In this document: in pieces, positions 8,195 to 16,450 of the stretch
How the letters are laid out: each line of letters opens with the position of its first letter
How positions within the stretch are numbered: position 1 is the stretch's first letter
Assembly: GCF_014844075.1 (NCBI RefSeq)
Contig: NZ_CP062165.1
Span: forward strand, 7,130,001-7,194,000
Length of the DNA: 64,000 nt
DNA from: Paenibacillus sp. JNUCC-31
GTDB taxonomy: Bacteria > Bacillota > Bacilli > Paenibacillales > Paenibacillaceae
Direction of reading: 5' to 3'
Position numbers and translations under genes: made by a program
The notes under the pieces: model-generated
What the model was told of the DNA's origin: nothing
What the model saw: the letters and a program-made list of their open reading frames with translations, nothing else
Databases searched by the model: none

Positions 8195-8632
8195 ATGTAT
8201 TTCAAAAAATGTTTAAGTGCTATGCTTATTATTCTAGCGACTATCTTGTTTACGGGATGTTCACTCGAAACGGCTTCATTAAATGACTCATCTCAAGCTA
8301 GTTCACCTCTAACGCAATTTGATGAAGTAGCTGCGTATATTTCGGAGCATCATGAACTGCCAGAAAATTATATAACCAAAAGAGAGGCCAGGGAACTAGG
8401 CTGGGAGCCGAGCAAAGGAAATTTGGAGAACGTGGCCCCAGGCCAAAGTATAGGCGGTGATGTATTTCAAAATCGAGAAGGGTTGTTACCCAAGAAAAAG
8501 GGAAGGACTTGGTACGAAGCAGACATTAATTATTCAGGAGGAACGCGAGGAAGCGATCGGATCCTATACTCCAATGATGGCTTGATCTATAAAACAACCG
8601 ATCATTACCGTACGTTTGAACAAATGGAATAG
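8195..8632 (+). CDS. Barnase-family guanyl-specific ribonuclease, lipoprotein form
   Basis: A 145-residue extracellular RNase of the barnase (microbial ribonuclease N1/T1) family. Residues about 45-145 follow barnase closely: VAAYISEHHELPENYITKREA, LGWEPSKGNLENVAPG, WYEADINY with catalytic Glu108, SDRILYSNDG with the substrate Arg, and TTDHYRTF with catalytic His137. All key residues are kept, so it should be active. The N terminus is a lipoprotein signal with lipobox LFTGC (Cys22), so it is probably membrane-anchored outside the cell rather than freely secreted. The next gene is its inhibitor barstar. GAAGGAG is 14 bases before the ATG, a longer than usual spacing. The upstream TTGACA and TATGAT are 22 bases apart and enclose a T8 run. 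Confidence 0.93.
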   Translation: MYFKKCLSAMLIILATILFTGCSLETASLNDSSQASSPLTQFDEVAAYISEHHELPENYITKREARELGWEPSKGNLENVAPGQSIGGDVFQNREGLLPKKKGRTWYEADINYSGGTRGSDRILYSNDGLIYKTTDHYRTFEQME

Positions 8633-8647
8633 TGAAGGGGAGATATT

Positions 8648-8923
8648 ATGAAAACCATTGTCATCCAAGGAAAGGACATTCATGGCCAAGAAGAGTTACA
8701 TGACGTTCTTCAGGCAAGACTTGAGTTAGGGCCCTCCTACGGCCGGAATTTGGATGCATTATGGGATTGCTTGACTGGCTTCGTCTCCATGCCACTTACC
8801 ATTCAATGGATTGATTTTGATACAAGCAGGAAGTACCTTGGAGAATACGCGGATCTTTTATTAGACTTAATGCAAGAAGCGGAAGAAGAGTTGGAAGAGT
8901 TTACATTTGATTTAATCATATAA
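8648..8923 (+). CDS. Barstar-family ribonuclease inhibitor
   Basis: A 91-residue cytoplasmic protein matching barstar: MKTIVIQGKDIHGQEELHDVL, then YGRNLDALWDCLTGFV with the Asp/Trp face that plugs the barnase active site, and a C-terminal acidic helix. It lies 15 bases after the RNase stop with AAGGGGAGAT as ribosome binding site, so both are made from one transcript. It protects the cell from RNase that folds before export. The pair is followed by a perfect 18-bp terminator. Confidence 0.94.
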   Translation: MKTIVIQGKDIHGQEELHDVLQARLELGPSYGRNLDALWDCLTGFVSMPLTIQWIDFDTSRKYLGEYADLLLDLMQEAEEELEEFTFDLII

Positions 8924-9002
8924 TGGCCATATGGTGGACAAGAAAATGAAGTAGTTTCCTTCTTGGACACCCGGTCCATTCAGCTAACGGTATATGACAG
9001 AA

Positions 9003-9043
9003 AATAAGAACCAGCAGCCAGTAAGTGGCTGCTGGTTCTTATT
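9003..9043. terminator. Bidirectional terminator between barstar and the MMPL gene
   Basis: Perfect 18-bp stem AATAAGAACCAGCAGCCA / TGGCTGCTGGTTCTTATT with a 5-base loop. AAAATAAG on one side and TTCTTATT on the other fit termination in both directions between convergent genes. Confidence 0.8.
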
Positions 9044-9083
9044 GTGATATCCAAACAAAATCAAATCATAATAATACGCTACA

Positions 9084-11390
9084 TCAAGACTTGGAATGTT
9101 CATTTTCTTTGGCATTGAGCGTAGCAATCAGCTTCTCACCTTCGACATCAAGGTTCGGCAGAATGCGGTCCAGCCATTTCGGAAGTGCCCAGGATTTGTC
9201 ACCGAAAAGAGCCATAATGGCAGGAACCAATCCCATCCGAATGATGAAAGCATCGATCAGAATTCCTACAGCTAATGTGAAACCAATCTGTTTAATCATG
9301 ACGTCATCCGTAAATATAAATCCTGCAAATACAGAGACCATGATCACCGCAGCGGCTACAACGACACGACTTACCTGGTTGTACCCATGAACAACGGATT
9401 CTATCCCCCTGTGGCCATGAACGTAGGATTCCCGCATAGAACTAACAAGGAACACCTGATAGTCCATCGCCAGCCCATACAAGATGCCGGTCACGATGAT
9501 TGGCATAAAGCTTAGCAGTGGACCACCGGTATCGAAGCCAAAGAGAGAATGCAGCCAGCCCCACTGAAATACAGCTGTAGTGATCCCGAATGTAGCCAGA
9601 ATGCTGAGCAGGAAACCGATCGTTGCTTTAATTGGAACGATGATTGAACGAAATACAAGCAGTAGAATGATAAGCGACAGCAGGATAATAATTCCTACAT
9701 AGATAGGGAATACCTGTGCCAATTTGGATGACATATCAATGTTAACGGCAGTGAGTCCAGTAACACCAAGCTTAACATCATTCGTCTGTGCGATGTTCGA
9801 TTCGGTAGATCGTAAATCGTTCACCAGATCTTTCGTGATTTTATCGTTAGGACCTGTTTTCGGAATGAGACTAAAAATAGCCAGATCCTCTGTCATGCCC
9901 AGCGGGGTAACCTGTGCAACATTATTTTGGCTTTGGAGCTCCTTCATGAGATTGCCTAAGAGTTCCGGAGTAATCTGAGCAGAAGAATTATTAGGTTCTG
10001 CGACCAGAATAAGCGGGCCGTTAAACCCATCTCCGAAGCCTTCGGAGATGGCATCATAACTTTGTCTTGCGGTTGTATCCAGGTTCGCTGAGGATGCTCC
10101 CGGGATGCCCATTTCCATTTTGGTTATAGGCGTTGCTGCTACACCAAGAACGACGATGATGGCGATAATTGTGATCCAACGATATTGGATAACGAATTTT
10201 ACCCATCTGTCAGCAATCCCGTGGCCACCCTCTTTAGAATCTTTCGTGCTTTTCTCGCGGGCTTTGGGCGAACAAATGCGTTCACCTACCAATCCAAGCA
10301 GAGCTGGCAACAGGGTTAGAGCAACAAACACGTTGATGAGAACGGTAGCAGCAGCGACCAAAGCCATCGTGGATAAGAACGTGAGTCCGATGACAAGCAT
10401 ACCGCAAAGCGCAATAATAACGGTCAAGCCGGCAAAAAATACAGCGCTGCCGGATGTGCCAATCGCTCTTGCCGCAGCCTCTTGTGCGCTCAAGCGTTGA
10501 TCAATAATCATTCGACGTTGGCGATTGACAATGAATAGAGCGTAATCGATCCCCACAGCCAATCCAACCATCAGAGCCAAGACGGAAGTAACACTGGGCA
10601 TTTCTATAAATTTGGAGATGGAGAAGGCCCCACCTACTCCGATGCCAACACCGAGAAGCGCAGTGACAAGGGGAAGACCTGCTGCAACGACGGAGCCGAG
10701 TGTTATCAGCAAAACAATTACAGCAATGATTAGTCCAACAATCTCTGCCGAACCAACACCGATGGATACCGTTTTGAGAGTTTCGCCAGGGAGCACGGTA
10801 ATGTTGGTTCCATTCTCAACGGTCATGACGGAATGAATAACGGAATCAAATACATCTTGCGTAATTGCAGATTGCTCGATGGTAAACTGAAATTGAAACA
10901 GTGCAATTTTGCCGTCAGAAGAAATTAGGACACCAGGAACAGGCACACCCTCCACAATCAGAGGCCCATAGGGAGGAGGAGAGGATGTTGCTGTTTGCTG
11001 CATCTGGGCAGCTTGAGCCATGTCAGCGGCAGCACCCGAACTGCTTGCCTCAGCTGCATAATCGGCAGGGTTTATCACATCGTTCAACCCGTATACTTCA
11101 CTAACACCCTTCATAATTGCAGCCAAGCGTTCAGGGGTATCCAAACGCTCGTGATCAGGGGCTTTGAATACTACACTTCCTTGACCACCAGAGGCCGCAG
11201 GAAGTTCTTTTGCTAACTGGTCCAGAACCTTTTGCGACTCAGTACCTTCAATCTTCATTTCGGAACTGATGTGAATCCCATTAATGCTGATCATCGAAAT
11301 GACGATCCCCAAAATTAAAATCCAGCCAATGATGAAATACGCGGGTTTGCGAAAAGCAGTCTTTCCCAGTTTGTATAATAATGTAGACAT
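9084..11390 (-). CDS. MMPL/RND-family membrane transporter (YdfJ-like)
   Basis: A 768-residue polytopic membrane protein with two copies of the layout: one helix, a large extracellular loop, then five to six helices. Typical MMPL motifs are GIDYALFIVNRQRR in the first half and GLAMDYQVFLVSSMRE in the second, each with the charged residue in the membrane used for proton coupling. The N-terminal MSTLLYKLGKTAFRKP followed by a helix is also typical. Length fits the YdfJ/ActII-3 group. It is 47 bases downstream of a TetR-type gene on the same strand, so it is probably that regulator's target. Likely exports drugs or lipophilic compounds; the substrate cannot be read from the sequence. Confidence 0.92.
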   Translation of the reverse strand: MSTLLYKLGKTAFRKPAYFIIGWILILGIVISMISINGIHISSEMKIEGTESQKVLDQLAKELPAASGGQGSVVFKAPDHERLDTPERLAAIMKGVSEVYGLNDVINPADYAAEASSSGAAADMAQAAQMQQTATSSPPPYGPLIVEGVPVPGVLISSDGKIALFQFQFTIEQSAITQDVFDSVIHSVMTVENGTNITVLPGETLKTVSIGVGSAEIVGLIIAVIVLLITLGSVVAAGLPLVTALLGVGIGVGGAFSISKFIEMPSVTSVLALMVGLAVGIDYALFIVNRQRRMIIDQRLSAQEAAARAIGTSGSAVFFAGLTVIIALCGMLVIGLTFLSTMALVAAATVLINVFVALTLLPALLGLVGERICSPKAREKSTKDSKEGGHGIADRWVKFVIQYRWITIIAIIVVLGVAATPITKMEMGIPGASSANLDTTARQSYDAISEGFGDGFNGPLILVAEPNNSSAQITPELLGNLMKELQSQNNVAQVTPLGMTEDLAIFSLIPKTGPNDKITKDLVNDLRSTESNIAQTNDVKLGVTGLTAVNIDMSSKLAQVFPIYVGIIILLSLIILLLVFRSIIVPIKATIGFLLSILATFGITTAVFQWGWLHSLFGFDTGGPLLSFMPIIVTGILYGLAMDYQVFLVSSMRESYVHGHRGIESVVHGYNQVSRVVVAAAVIMVSVFAGFIFTDDVMIKQIGFTLAVGILIDAFIIRMGLVPAIMALFGDKSWALPKWLDRILPNLDVEGEKLIATLNAKENEHSKS

Positions 11391-11437
11391 TTCTCTATTT
11401 TACACTCCCTCTAAGGTGAATATGGATTGTTAGCGCA

Positions 11438-12061
11438 TTAGAATCCTTTGCGCAAATAAATAAACATGGTTTCTAAAAACTCGTCGAACGTTACAGCCCC
11501 AGCCCTTTGGTGATCACTCATGCTTTGTCCAGGCAGCAATACGTTAAGTCTTCCGTCAATCAAAGGAAGAACGATCCCGTATACCGCATTTATTAGAAGA
11601 TAAGTATATACCTCGTCATCGTTTCCGTCTGACAAGTCCAACAATGTTTCTTGAGCAACCGTTTGCATATGGTGCAGTACCCTGAGGAAATGTGGTTCTA
11701 GCACAGGATATTTTTGGGAAAGTAATAAAAGTTCACGCAATCTTCCGATAAGATCCGTTGTAAGCTGCATCTGGATTAGTTGATACAGAACGTCAAGCAA
11801 AGAGGCATTTGGGGGGATTTGCGTGAGTAAATTCTCGAACTCAGCAGTGTTATGAACTGCTGTTGATCCCATCGCTACTGCTTCTTCCTTGCATGTGAAA
11901 TAATTTGCGAAGGTTCTTCTGGAGTAACCGGCTTTTTGCACAATATCTTCAACAACCATGCCGTCCAATCCATGTTCAAGCGCAAGTTCGAATGCCGCAA
12001 TGGCAAGCGATTGCTCTGTCGCTTCTTTTTTTAAATGCCGCAAGGTTTGTTTCGCCATCAT
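11438..12061 (-). CDS. TetR family regulator of the MMPL transporter
   Basis: A 207-residue TetR protein. The DNA-binding part is residues about 12-60 (LKKEATEQSLAIAAFELALE, GLDGMVVEDIVQKAGYSRRTFANYFTCKEEAV). The ligand domain is unassigned. It is the first gene of a two-gene minus-strand operon with the MMPL transporter, the common arrangement of a self-regulated efflux module. An AAAGGAG is about 20 bases before the ATG, further than ideal, but no other in-frame start lies closer to it. A perfect palindrome at 12187-12207 in the upstream region is a candidate operator. Confidence 0.88.
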   Translation of the reverse strand: MMAKQTLRHLKKEATEQSLAIAAFELALEHGLDGMVVEDIVQKAGYSRRTFANYFTCKEEAVAMGSTAVHNTAEFENLLTQIPPNASLLDVLYQLIQMQLTTDLIGRLRELLLLSQKYPVLEPHFLRVLHHMQTVAQETLLDLSDGNDDEVYTYLLINAVYGIVLPLIDGRLNVLLPGQSMSDHQRAGAVTFDEFLETMFIYLRKGF

Positions 12062-12400
12062 TTTCCGCTTATGCGTACAGCTCCTTTCTCATCTAAAGGT
12101 GTTTTTGAAAAGCACATCATTACAAAGCACTGAAAAAATGAAATATTTATTCAGAGATATAATGTTCTAGGGATTATTTTAACTTTAATTTGCCCAATGG
12201 GCAAATTTGCTCAAAGTGAAAGTATTTTAGAAATGTATTCTTTATAAAAAATCATTATAAAGGTAGTATATGAAGTATGGCTTTCAGCTAATTTCGTGCA
12301 AGGACAAGATAGAGGGAAATCATTTTTTATGATTGGCTATCTTAGGCGTGTCTCATTTCGCTTATTATGTAAGGAAGAATCTATAACGGGAGTTGATAAC
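12062..12400. other. Divergent intergenic region between the TetR and acetyltransferase genes
   Basis: About 340 bases without a supported gene. It is AT-rich and must hold the promoters of the minus-strand TetR-MMPL operon and the plus-strand acetyltransferase. The one striking element is the palindrome at 12187. An in-frame extension of the acetyltransferase to 12296 has no ribosome binding site and was not used. Confidence 0.5.
12187..12207. promoter_or_regulatory. Perfect palindromic operator candidate
   Basis: AATTTGCCCA, one central base, TGGGCAAATT: 10-bp perfect arms. Size and symmetry fit a TetR dimer site. It is 126 bases upstream of the TetR gene start and about 190 upstream of the acetyltransferase gene. 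Which regulator binds it is inference. Confidence 0.5.
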
Positions 12401-13039
12401 ATGACTGAAGAAGAACGAATTTTTGAGGGGATTTTATTTAGTCCAGGTCATCCTGACCTTAAGGCCATCAAGCTTCGCTCACACAATCTTAGTAGTCAAT
12501 ACAGTCGTACCTTTGAGGATCAAACAGAGGAACGCGAAGCATTACTTATGCAGATCTTGGGCAGAAAAGGTTCGCATTGTTTTATCCAAGGTCCCATTTT
12601 CTTTCATTATGGCATTCACACAGAAATTGGTAACCATTTCTTTGCGAATTACAATCTGACCGTCCAGGATGATGCCAAAGTTACGATCGGTGATCACGTC
12701 AGTTTTGGACCTAATGTTACCATTGTTACACCGATTCATCCTTTTATTGCTTCAGAACGTCGACAAATGCTGGACCCCAACGGTGAACCCAAGATCCTCT
12801 GCTACGCCAAGCCTGTCACGATCGGAAATGATGTTTGGATATCAGCTAACGTTACCGTGTGCGGAGGTGTTACGATTGGCGACGGATCTGTCATTGGCGC
12901 TGGTAGCGTAGTGACCCAAGATATCCCTGAGGGCTCATTTGCAGCGGGTGTTCCCTGCAGAGTCATTCGTCCGATCACAGAGTCGGACAGCATGCGCTAT
13001 AAACCGGATGTCCTGGCCGATTGCAGCGTAATTGAATAA
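12401..13039 (+). CDS. Maltose/galactoside O-acetyltransferase-like protein (left-handed beta-helix)
   Basis: A 212-residue hexapeptide-repeat acetyltransferase of the Maa/LacA/NodL type. An N-terminal maltose acetyltransferase helical region (EEERIFEGILFSPGHPDL) is followed by the beta-helix with repeated [IV]G steps: IHTEIGNHFFANYN, VTIGDHVSFGPNVT, PVTIGNDVWISANVTVCGGVTIGDGSVIGAGSVVTQDIPEG. It should transfer acetyl from acetyl-CoA to a sugar hydroxyl. The catalytic His is in VTPIHP. Start chosen at 12401 because GGGAG at 12389 is eight bases away; the longer frame to 12296 lacks an RBS. Slightly longer than typical Maa (about 185), with an extra C-terminal tail. Monocistronic with its own terminator. 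Confidence 0.9.
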   Translation: MTEEERIFEGILFSPGHPDLKAIKLRSHNLSSQYSRTFEDQTEEREALLMQILGRKGSHCFIQGPIFFHYGIHTEIGNHFFANYNLTVQDDAKVTIGDHVSFGPNVTIVTPIHPFIASERRQMLDPNGEPKILCYAKPVTIGNDVWISANVTVCGGVTIGDGSVIGAGSVVTQDIPEGSFAAGVPCRVIRPITESDSMRYKPDVLADCSVIE

Positions 13040-13047
13040 AAACAAAC

Positions 13048-13094
13048 AAAATGAGCAAACCGTCCCTAGACATGGGAACGGTTTGCTCATTTCG
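13048..13094 (+). terminator. Strong terminator after the acetyltransferase
   Basis: AAATGAGCAAACCGT pairs perfectly with ACGGTTTGCTCATTT, and the inner CCC/GGG pairs again across the loop. A-rich on one side and T-rich on the other, so it may also serve the convergent MATE gene. Confidence 0.8.
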
Positions 13095-13134
13095 ATTCGT
13101 ACATCTTTGTTTAGTGGGAAGCTATACTATGTTT

Positions 13135-14487
13135 TTACTGTACGAAATGATCCAATTCCGGCTGCAATTTATTCCGCAGAACATACAGCATGATGGCCCC
13201 AACAAGGAACGCGGCAACATCGGCAATAACAAGCGACCACACCACCCCATGAAAGCCGTTCAGTCGGTTAGCGATATAGAGCACAGGAATTAGAGTAATT
13301 CCTTGAATGACTGACATAATGAAGGCGGCTGTACCTTGCGCTGTTGCTTGGAAAATCCCCACAAACAACGAGGTCATGCCTGTAATAAATAAGGATAAGA
13401 ACGTGACATGCAGAATATAGCTGCCCATTTCAATTAATTGCGGGTCATTTGTAAATAAACCAATTAAGTGGTCGGATATCAGATAGACGACAATGCCGAA
13501 CACAACAGCTAACGCTAAAATGGCTTTGATCGTAAATCCAATGGTATGCTTCATACGTAATTTATTCGCTGTAAAAGAGAAGGCAATCAACGGCACAACT
13601 CCCTCGCATAAGCCCATCAGAATAAACTCAGGAAATTGCAACAAACGTGATGAAATTCCGTACCCCGCTACGGCCTGATCTCCATACTCGACAAGAAAAT
13701 GGTTCAAAATGAGCGACATTGCACCCAAGAAGATACTCATTATAAAAACGGGAACTCCGATTTTGAAAACATTGCTCATAATTTCCTTGGAAGCCTTGAA
13801 CCATTTTACGGAGATGGTCAAAAATTGGCTCTTATATCCCATATGGAATGCGTAAAAAACACTTGCAATCAAGTTAGAGATGACCGTAGCAGAAGCAACG
13901 CCGATCACACCCCAATGGAAGATGAAGACGGCTACAGCATCAAGAATAATATTTACAACCACACTGAGAATCATACCGACCATCGACGTGATCGCTGAAC
14001 CCTCGGAGCGCACAATATTCTCCAGTGTGAAAAATAAGATGACGAATGGTGAACCAATAAGCATAATCGTGACATAGTCCTTCGTAAATCCAAAGGATTC
14101 AGGCGTTGCTCCCAAGCCATGAACGATTGGATCGATCATTGGGAGGCCAATGGCTATCACGATAAGGCCAAGTACTAAACTGCTGTAAAAGGCGAATGAA
14201 GACACATGTTTCAGATCATCATATCTTTTTTCGCCCAGCAAACGGGAAATGAATGTACCGCTACCCATACCAATCAAGTTACCGAGCGCCATAATCACAG
14301 CAAATAACGGCAAGGTTAGAGCAAGGGCGGTTAACATGGCCGTATTGCCCAGTGTACCCAGGAAATAGGCATTCAAGATGGAATAGATGACACTCATTGA
14401 CGTGCCTAACATCATTGGTACAGCAAAGTGGGCTACGGCTTTTGCAATCGGTGCTTTTTCAAAATAATGGAGGTTTTCAGCATCCAT
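13135..14487 (-). CDS. MATE family multidrug efflux transporter
   Basis: A 450-residue membrane protein with 12 predicted helices in two similar halves. It begins with AVAHFAVPMMLGTSMSVIYS, then FLGTLGNTAMLTALALTLPL and GNLIGMGSGTFISRLLGEKR, the usual MATE N-lobe pattern (MepA/NorM-like). It should export cationic drugs using an Na+ or H+ gradient. I used ATG 14487 rather than GTG 14496, though the ribosome binding site is weak for both. It is divergent from a TetR regulator, with three operator-like repeats between them, so it is likely repressed by that regulator and induced by its own substrates. Confidence 0.92.
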   Translation of the reverse strand: MDAENLHYFEKAPIAKAVAHFAVPMMLGTSMSVIYSILNAYFLGTLGNTAMLTALALTLPLFAVIMALGNLIGMGSGTFISRLLGEKRYDDLKHVSSFAFYSSLVLGLIVIAIGLPMIDPIVHGLGATPESFGFTKDYVTIMLIGSPFVILFFTLENIVRSEGSAITSMVGMILSVVVNIILDAVAVFIFHWGVIGVASATVISNLIASVFYAFHMGYKSQFLTISVKWFKASKEIMSNVFKIGVPVFIMSIFLGAMSLILNHFLVEYGDQAVAGYGISSRLLQFPEFILMGLCEGVVPLIAFSFTANKLRMKHTIGFTIKAILALAVVFGIVVYLISDHLIGLFTNDPQLIEMGSYILHVTFLSLFITGMTSLFVGIFQATAQGTAAFIMSVIQGITLIPVLYIANRLNGFHGVVWSLVIADVAAFLVGAIMLYVLRNKLQPELDHFVQ

Positions 14488-14576
14488 GTGGATCACTACT
14501 TTCTTCGTTTATTTTAGTCTTGAAATGAACTGGAATGATGGAATTCAGAATTCGATCTATATATCCAACTCACAAT

Positions 14577-14658
14577 CTAACAGTGTTAGTTTGTACCTTA
14601 CAGTGTTAGATGGTATCATGAACCTATGAAACTGTAAAGCATAAACTTACACTGTTAG
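14577..14658. promoter_or_regulatory. Three operator-like palindromes between the MATE and TetR genes
   Basis: CTAACAGTGTTAG (14577-14589), CTTACAGTGTTAG (14597-14609) and CTTACACTGTTAG (14646-14658). The first is a palindrome around its centre; the others differ by one or two bases. The spacing between the first two is 20 bases (two helical turns). The third is just before the TetR ribosome binding site. They are likely sites for the TetR protein at 14677. Confidence 0.7.
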
Positions 14659-14676
14659 ATAAAAGGGCGGATATGG

Positions 14677-15369
14677 ATGAAAAAACAACAGCCTCAGATT
14701 TCAGAAGATATGATTTTGGAAACCTCGTGGAAGCTTCTAGGGGAAGAAGGCATTGAAAAATTCAGCATGAGACGATTGGCCGATCGGCTTGGTATTCAGG
14801 CTCCCTCTCTGTATTGGTACTTTAAAAGCAAGCAGCATCTTTACCAGCATTTGGCCAACCAAATATCAAAGATAATTTTGGAAGAGTTCCAATCGGAGGG
14901 GGATTGGAAAGAGCAAATGTCGGGACTTGCGGTAACGATACGAAGTGTGCTCCGTCAGTACCCCTGTTCCACGCAGCTCATGATGCTCACACTGCCCCAC
15001 GAGCCGGACATGATTCGTTTCACCAACCGCATGTTGCTCTGCATGGAATCGACGCCACTTGAGCAAGAGCAAAAATTGCAAGCAGTTCTTACGCTTGTGA
15101 ACTATGTTTTCTACTTCGTTCTGGACGGATATCAGCATCAACGTACAGTTTCCGTTATCTCCAAAGACCAAGGGGGGCTTTCCAGCGGGGAGATGATGCA
15201 CCTTTTGGACTCCATGAGCGAGACGGAAGTGGGACTGTTCCGGAGAATGTATGGGAGCGGGCTATTTGAGATGATGGGGACAGATGGGGCGTTTGAGTTC
15301 GGGTTGAAGTTGATTCTGTTGGGGATTGAACACGTGATAAAAGAGCGGGAGAAGTATGATGCAATATGA
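14677..15369 (+). CDS. TetR family repressor of the divergent MATE pump
   Basis: A 230-residue regulator of the true TetR class. The DNA-binding domain is SEDMILETSWKLLGEEGIEKFSMRRLADRLGIQAPSLYWYFKSKQHLYQHL in two overlapping parts (residues about 9-60). The MRRLA..LG....SLYWY pattern is close to tetracycline repressors. The C-terminal part resembles TetR_C. It is divergent from a MATE transporter with three shared operator-like repeats, which implies autoregulation and control of efflux. ATG 14677 is in the frame of the protein; ATG 14673 is out of frame. GGGCGG at 14665-14670 is the likely RBS. Confidence 0.9.
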   Translation: MKKQQPQISEDMILETSWKLLGEEGIEKFSMRRLADRLGIQAPSLYWYFKSKQHLYQHLANQISKIILEEFQSEGDWKEQMSGLAVTIRSVLRQYPCSTQLMMLTLPHEPDMIRFTNRMLLCMESTPLEQEQKLQAVLTLVNYVFYFVLDGYQHQRTVSVISKDQGGLSSGEMMHLLDSMSETEVGLFRRMYGSGLFEMMGTDGAFEFGLKLILLGIEHVIKEREKYDAI

Positions 15370-15392
15370 TTAAATGAGGGGAGCTAGCAGAA

Positions 15393-16283
15393 ATGAGTTT
15401 ATACCTGGAAATCCCGGAACTTGACAAACGACTTCCGTTTCGGAGCTTTATTCACAAAGGGGATGTGCTTTGTTATCCTCACTGGCATAAGGAAATCGAA
15501 ATTATTTATGTGACTCAAGGAAGCTTGGATCTGGGGATGAATGATAAGGTGATCCGCCTGAAGCAGGGGGAGGTTCAATTCATTAATGGCGGGGACGTCC
15601 ACTTTTTTTTGTCATCCCCGGATAGCGAACGAATCGTTATTCAATTTGACCTGATTCTTTTCCAGGACGTATCCACACTAATTTACGATGACCGGTCGCT
15701 TCGAGACATCTTTACTGAGATGGAGCAATCAAGCTGGAACTGGCCTCATGAAACGGTAACCAAACTTATTCCTCTTCTTCAAAGCATAAGCACAGAAGAT
15801 ATCGAGCGCAAAGAGGGCTATGCTTATATGATCAAGGCCAAGCTTTATGAAATGTTGGCTTTTATTCTAAGAGAAATACCGAGGAGTATGGAGCAGCATT
15901 GGCACCAGAGTTCAGAGAATACCTTGACTCCGACCAAGGAGATGCTTATGAAACTGGAACGAATCTTTGAATATGTAGAAAACCATTATCAAGAATCAAT
16001 TACCCTAAAGGATGTTGCCGACTATATAGGGTTCAGTCCTTATTATTTCACTAAGTTTTTCAAAAAGAATACGGGAATGACCTTTGTAACTTTTCTAAAT
16101 GAATATAGAATTAATAAAGCCAAATGGATTTTGCTCAACGAAAACTATTCGATTACCGAAGTAGCTGAGGAGGCAGGTTTCAGCAGCGTAAAGACGTTTC
16201 ATCACTTTTTTAAGGAAGCGACGGGCACATCGCCTTTAAAGTATCGCATGACAATATCCGGGAATAAAACAGCAAGAATATAG
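15393..16283 (+). CDS. AraC family regulator with cupin sensor domain
   Basis: A 296-residue transcription activator. The N-terminal cupin-like sugar pocket (about residues 10-130) has YPHWHKEIEIIYVTQGSLDLGM and VQFINGGDVHFF. The C-terminal double helix-turn-helix (about 195-290) has ITLKDVADYIGFSPYYFTKFFKKNTGMTFVTFLNEYRI and SITEVAEEAGFSSVKTFHHFFKE. It precedes an isomerase/epimerase and a Gfo/Idh/MocA dehydrogenase on the same strand and probably controls them. GAGGGGAGC is 11 bases before the ATG. The inducer is probably a sugar or sugar acid. Confidence 0.93.
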   Translation: MSLYLEIPELDKRLPFRSFIHKGDVLCYPHWHKEIEIIYVTQGSLDLGMNDKVIRLKQGEVQFINGGDVHFFLSSPDSERIVIQFDLILFQDVSTLIYDDRSLRDIFTEMEQSSWNWPHETVTKLIPLLQSISTEDIERKEGYAYMIKAKLYEMLAFILREIPRSMEQHWHQSSENTLTPTKEMLMKLERIFEYVENHYQESITLKDVADYIGFSPYYFTKFFKKNTGMTFVTFLNEYRINKAKWILLNENYSITEVAEEAGFSSVKTFHHFFKEATGTSPLKYRMTISGNKTARI

Positions 16284-16450
16284 GAAGATAGTCTTTAATC
16301 AGACTTGTATGATAAGGGTGGAAACAAGTTGGGGGCTAGAGTTCTTTGCATTTTTGATATCATCGTTAAAATGTGATCAGCTGCTCAACTTTTTTACATA
16401 TACCAAAACCAAAACAATTAAAGTTCATACAAAAAGAGAGGAATGTTACG

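Noticed and set aside
10105..11216. Several plus-strand frames inside the MMPL gene
   Set aside because: Threonine/proline-rich shadow translations of a membrane protein gene on the other strand.
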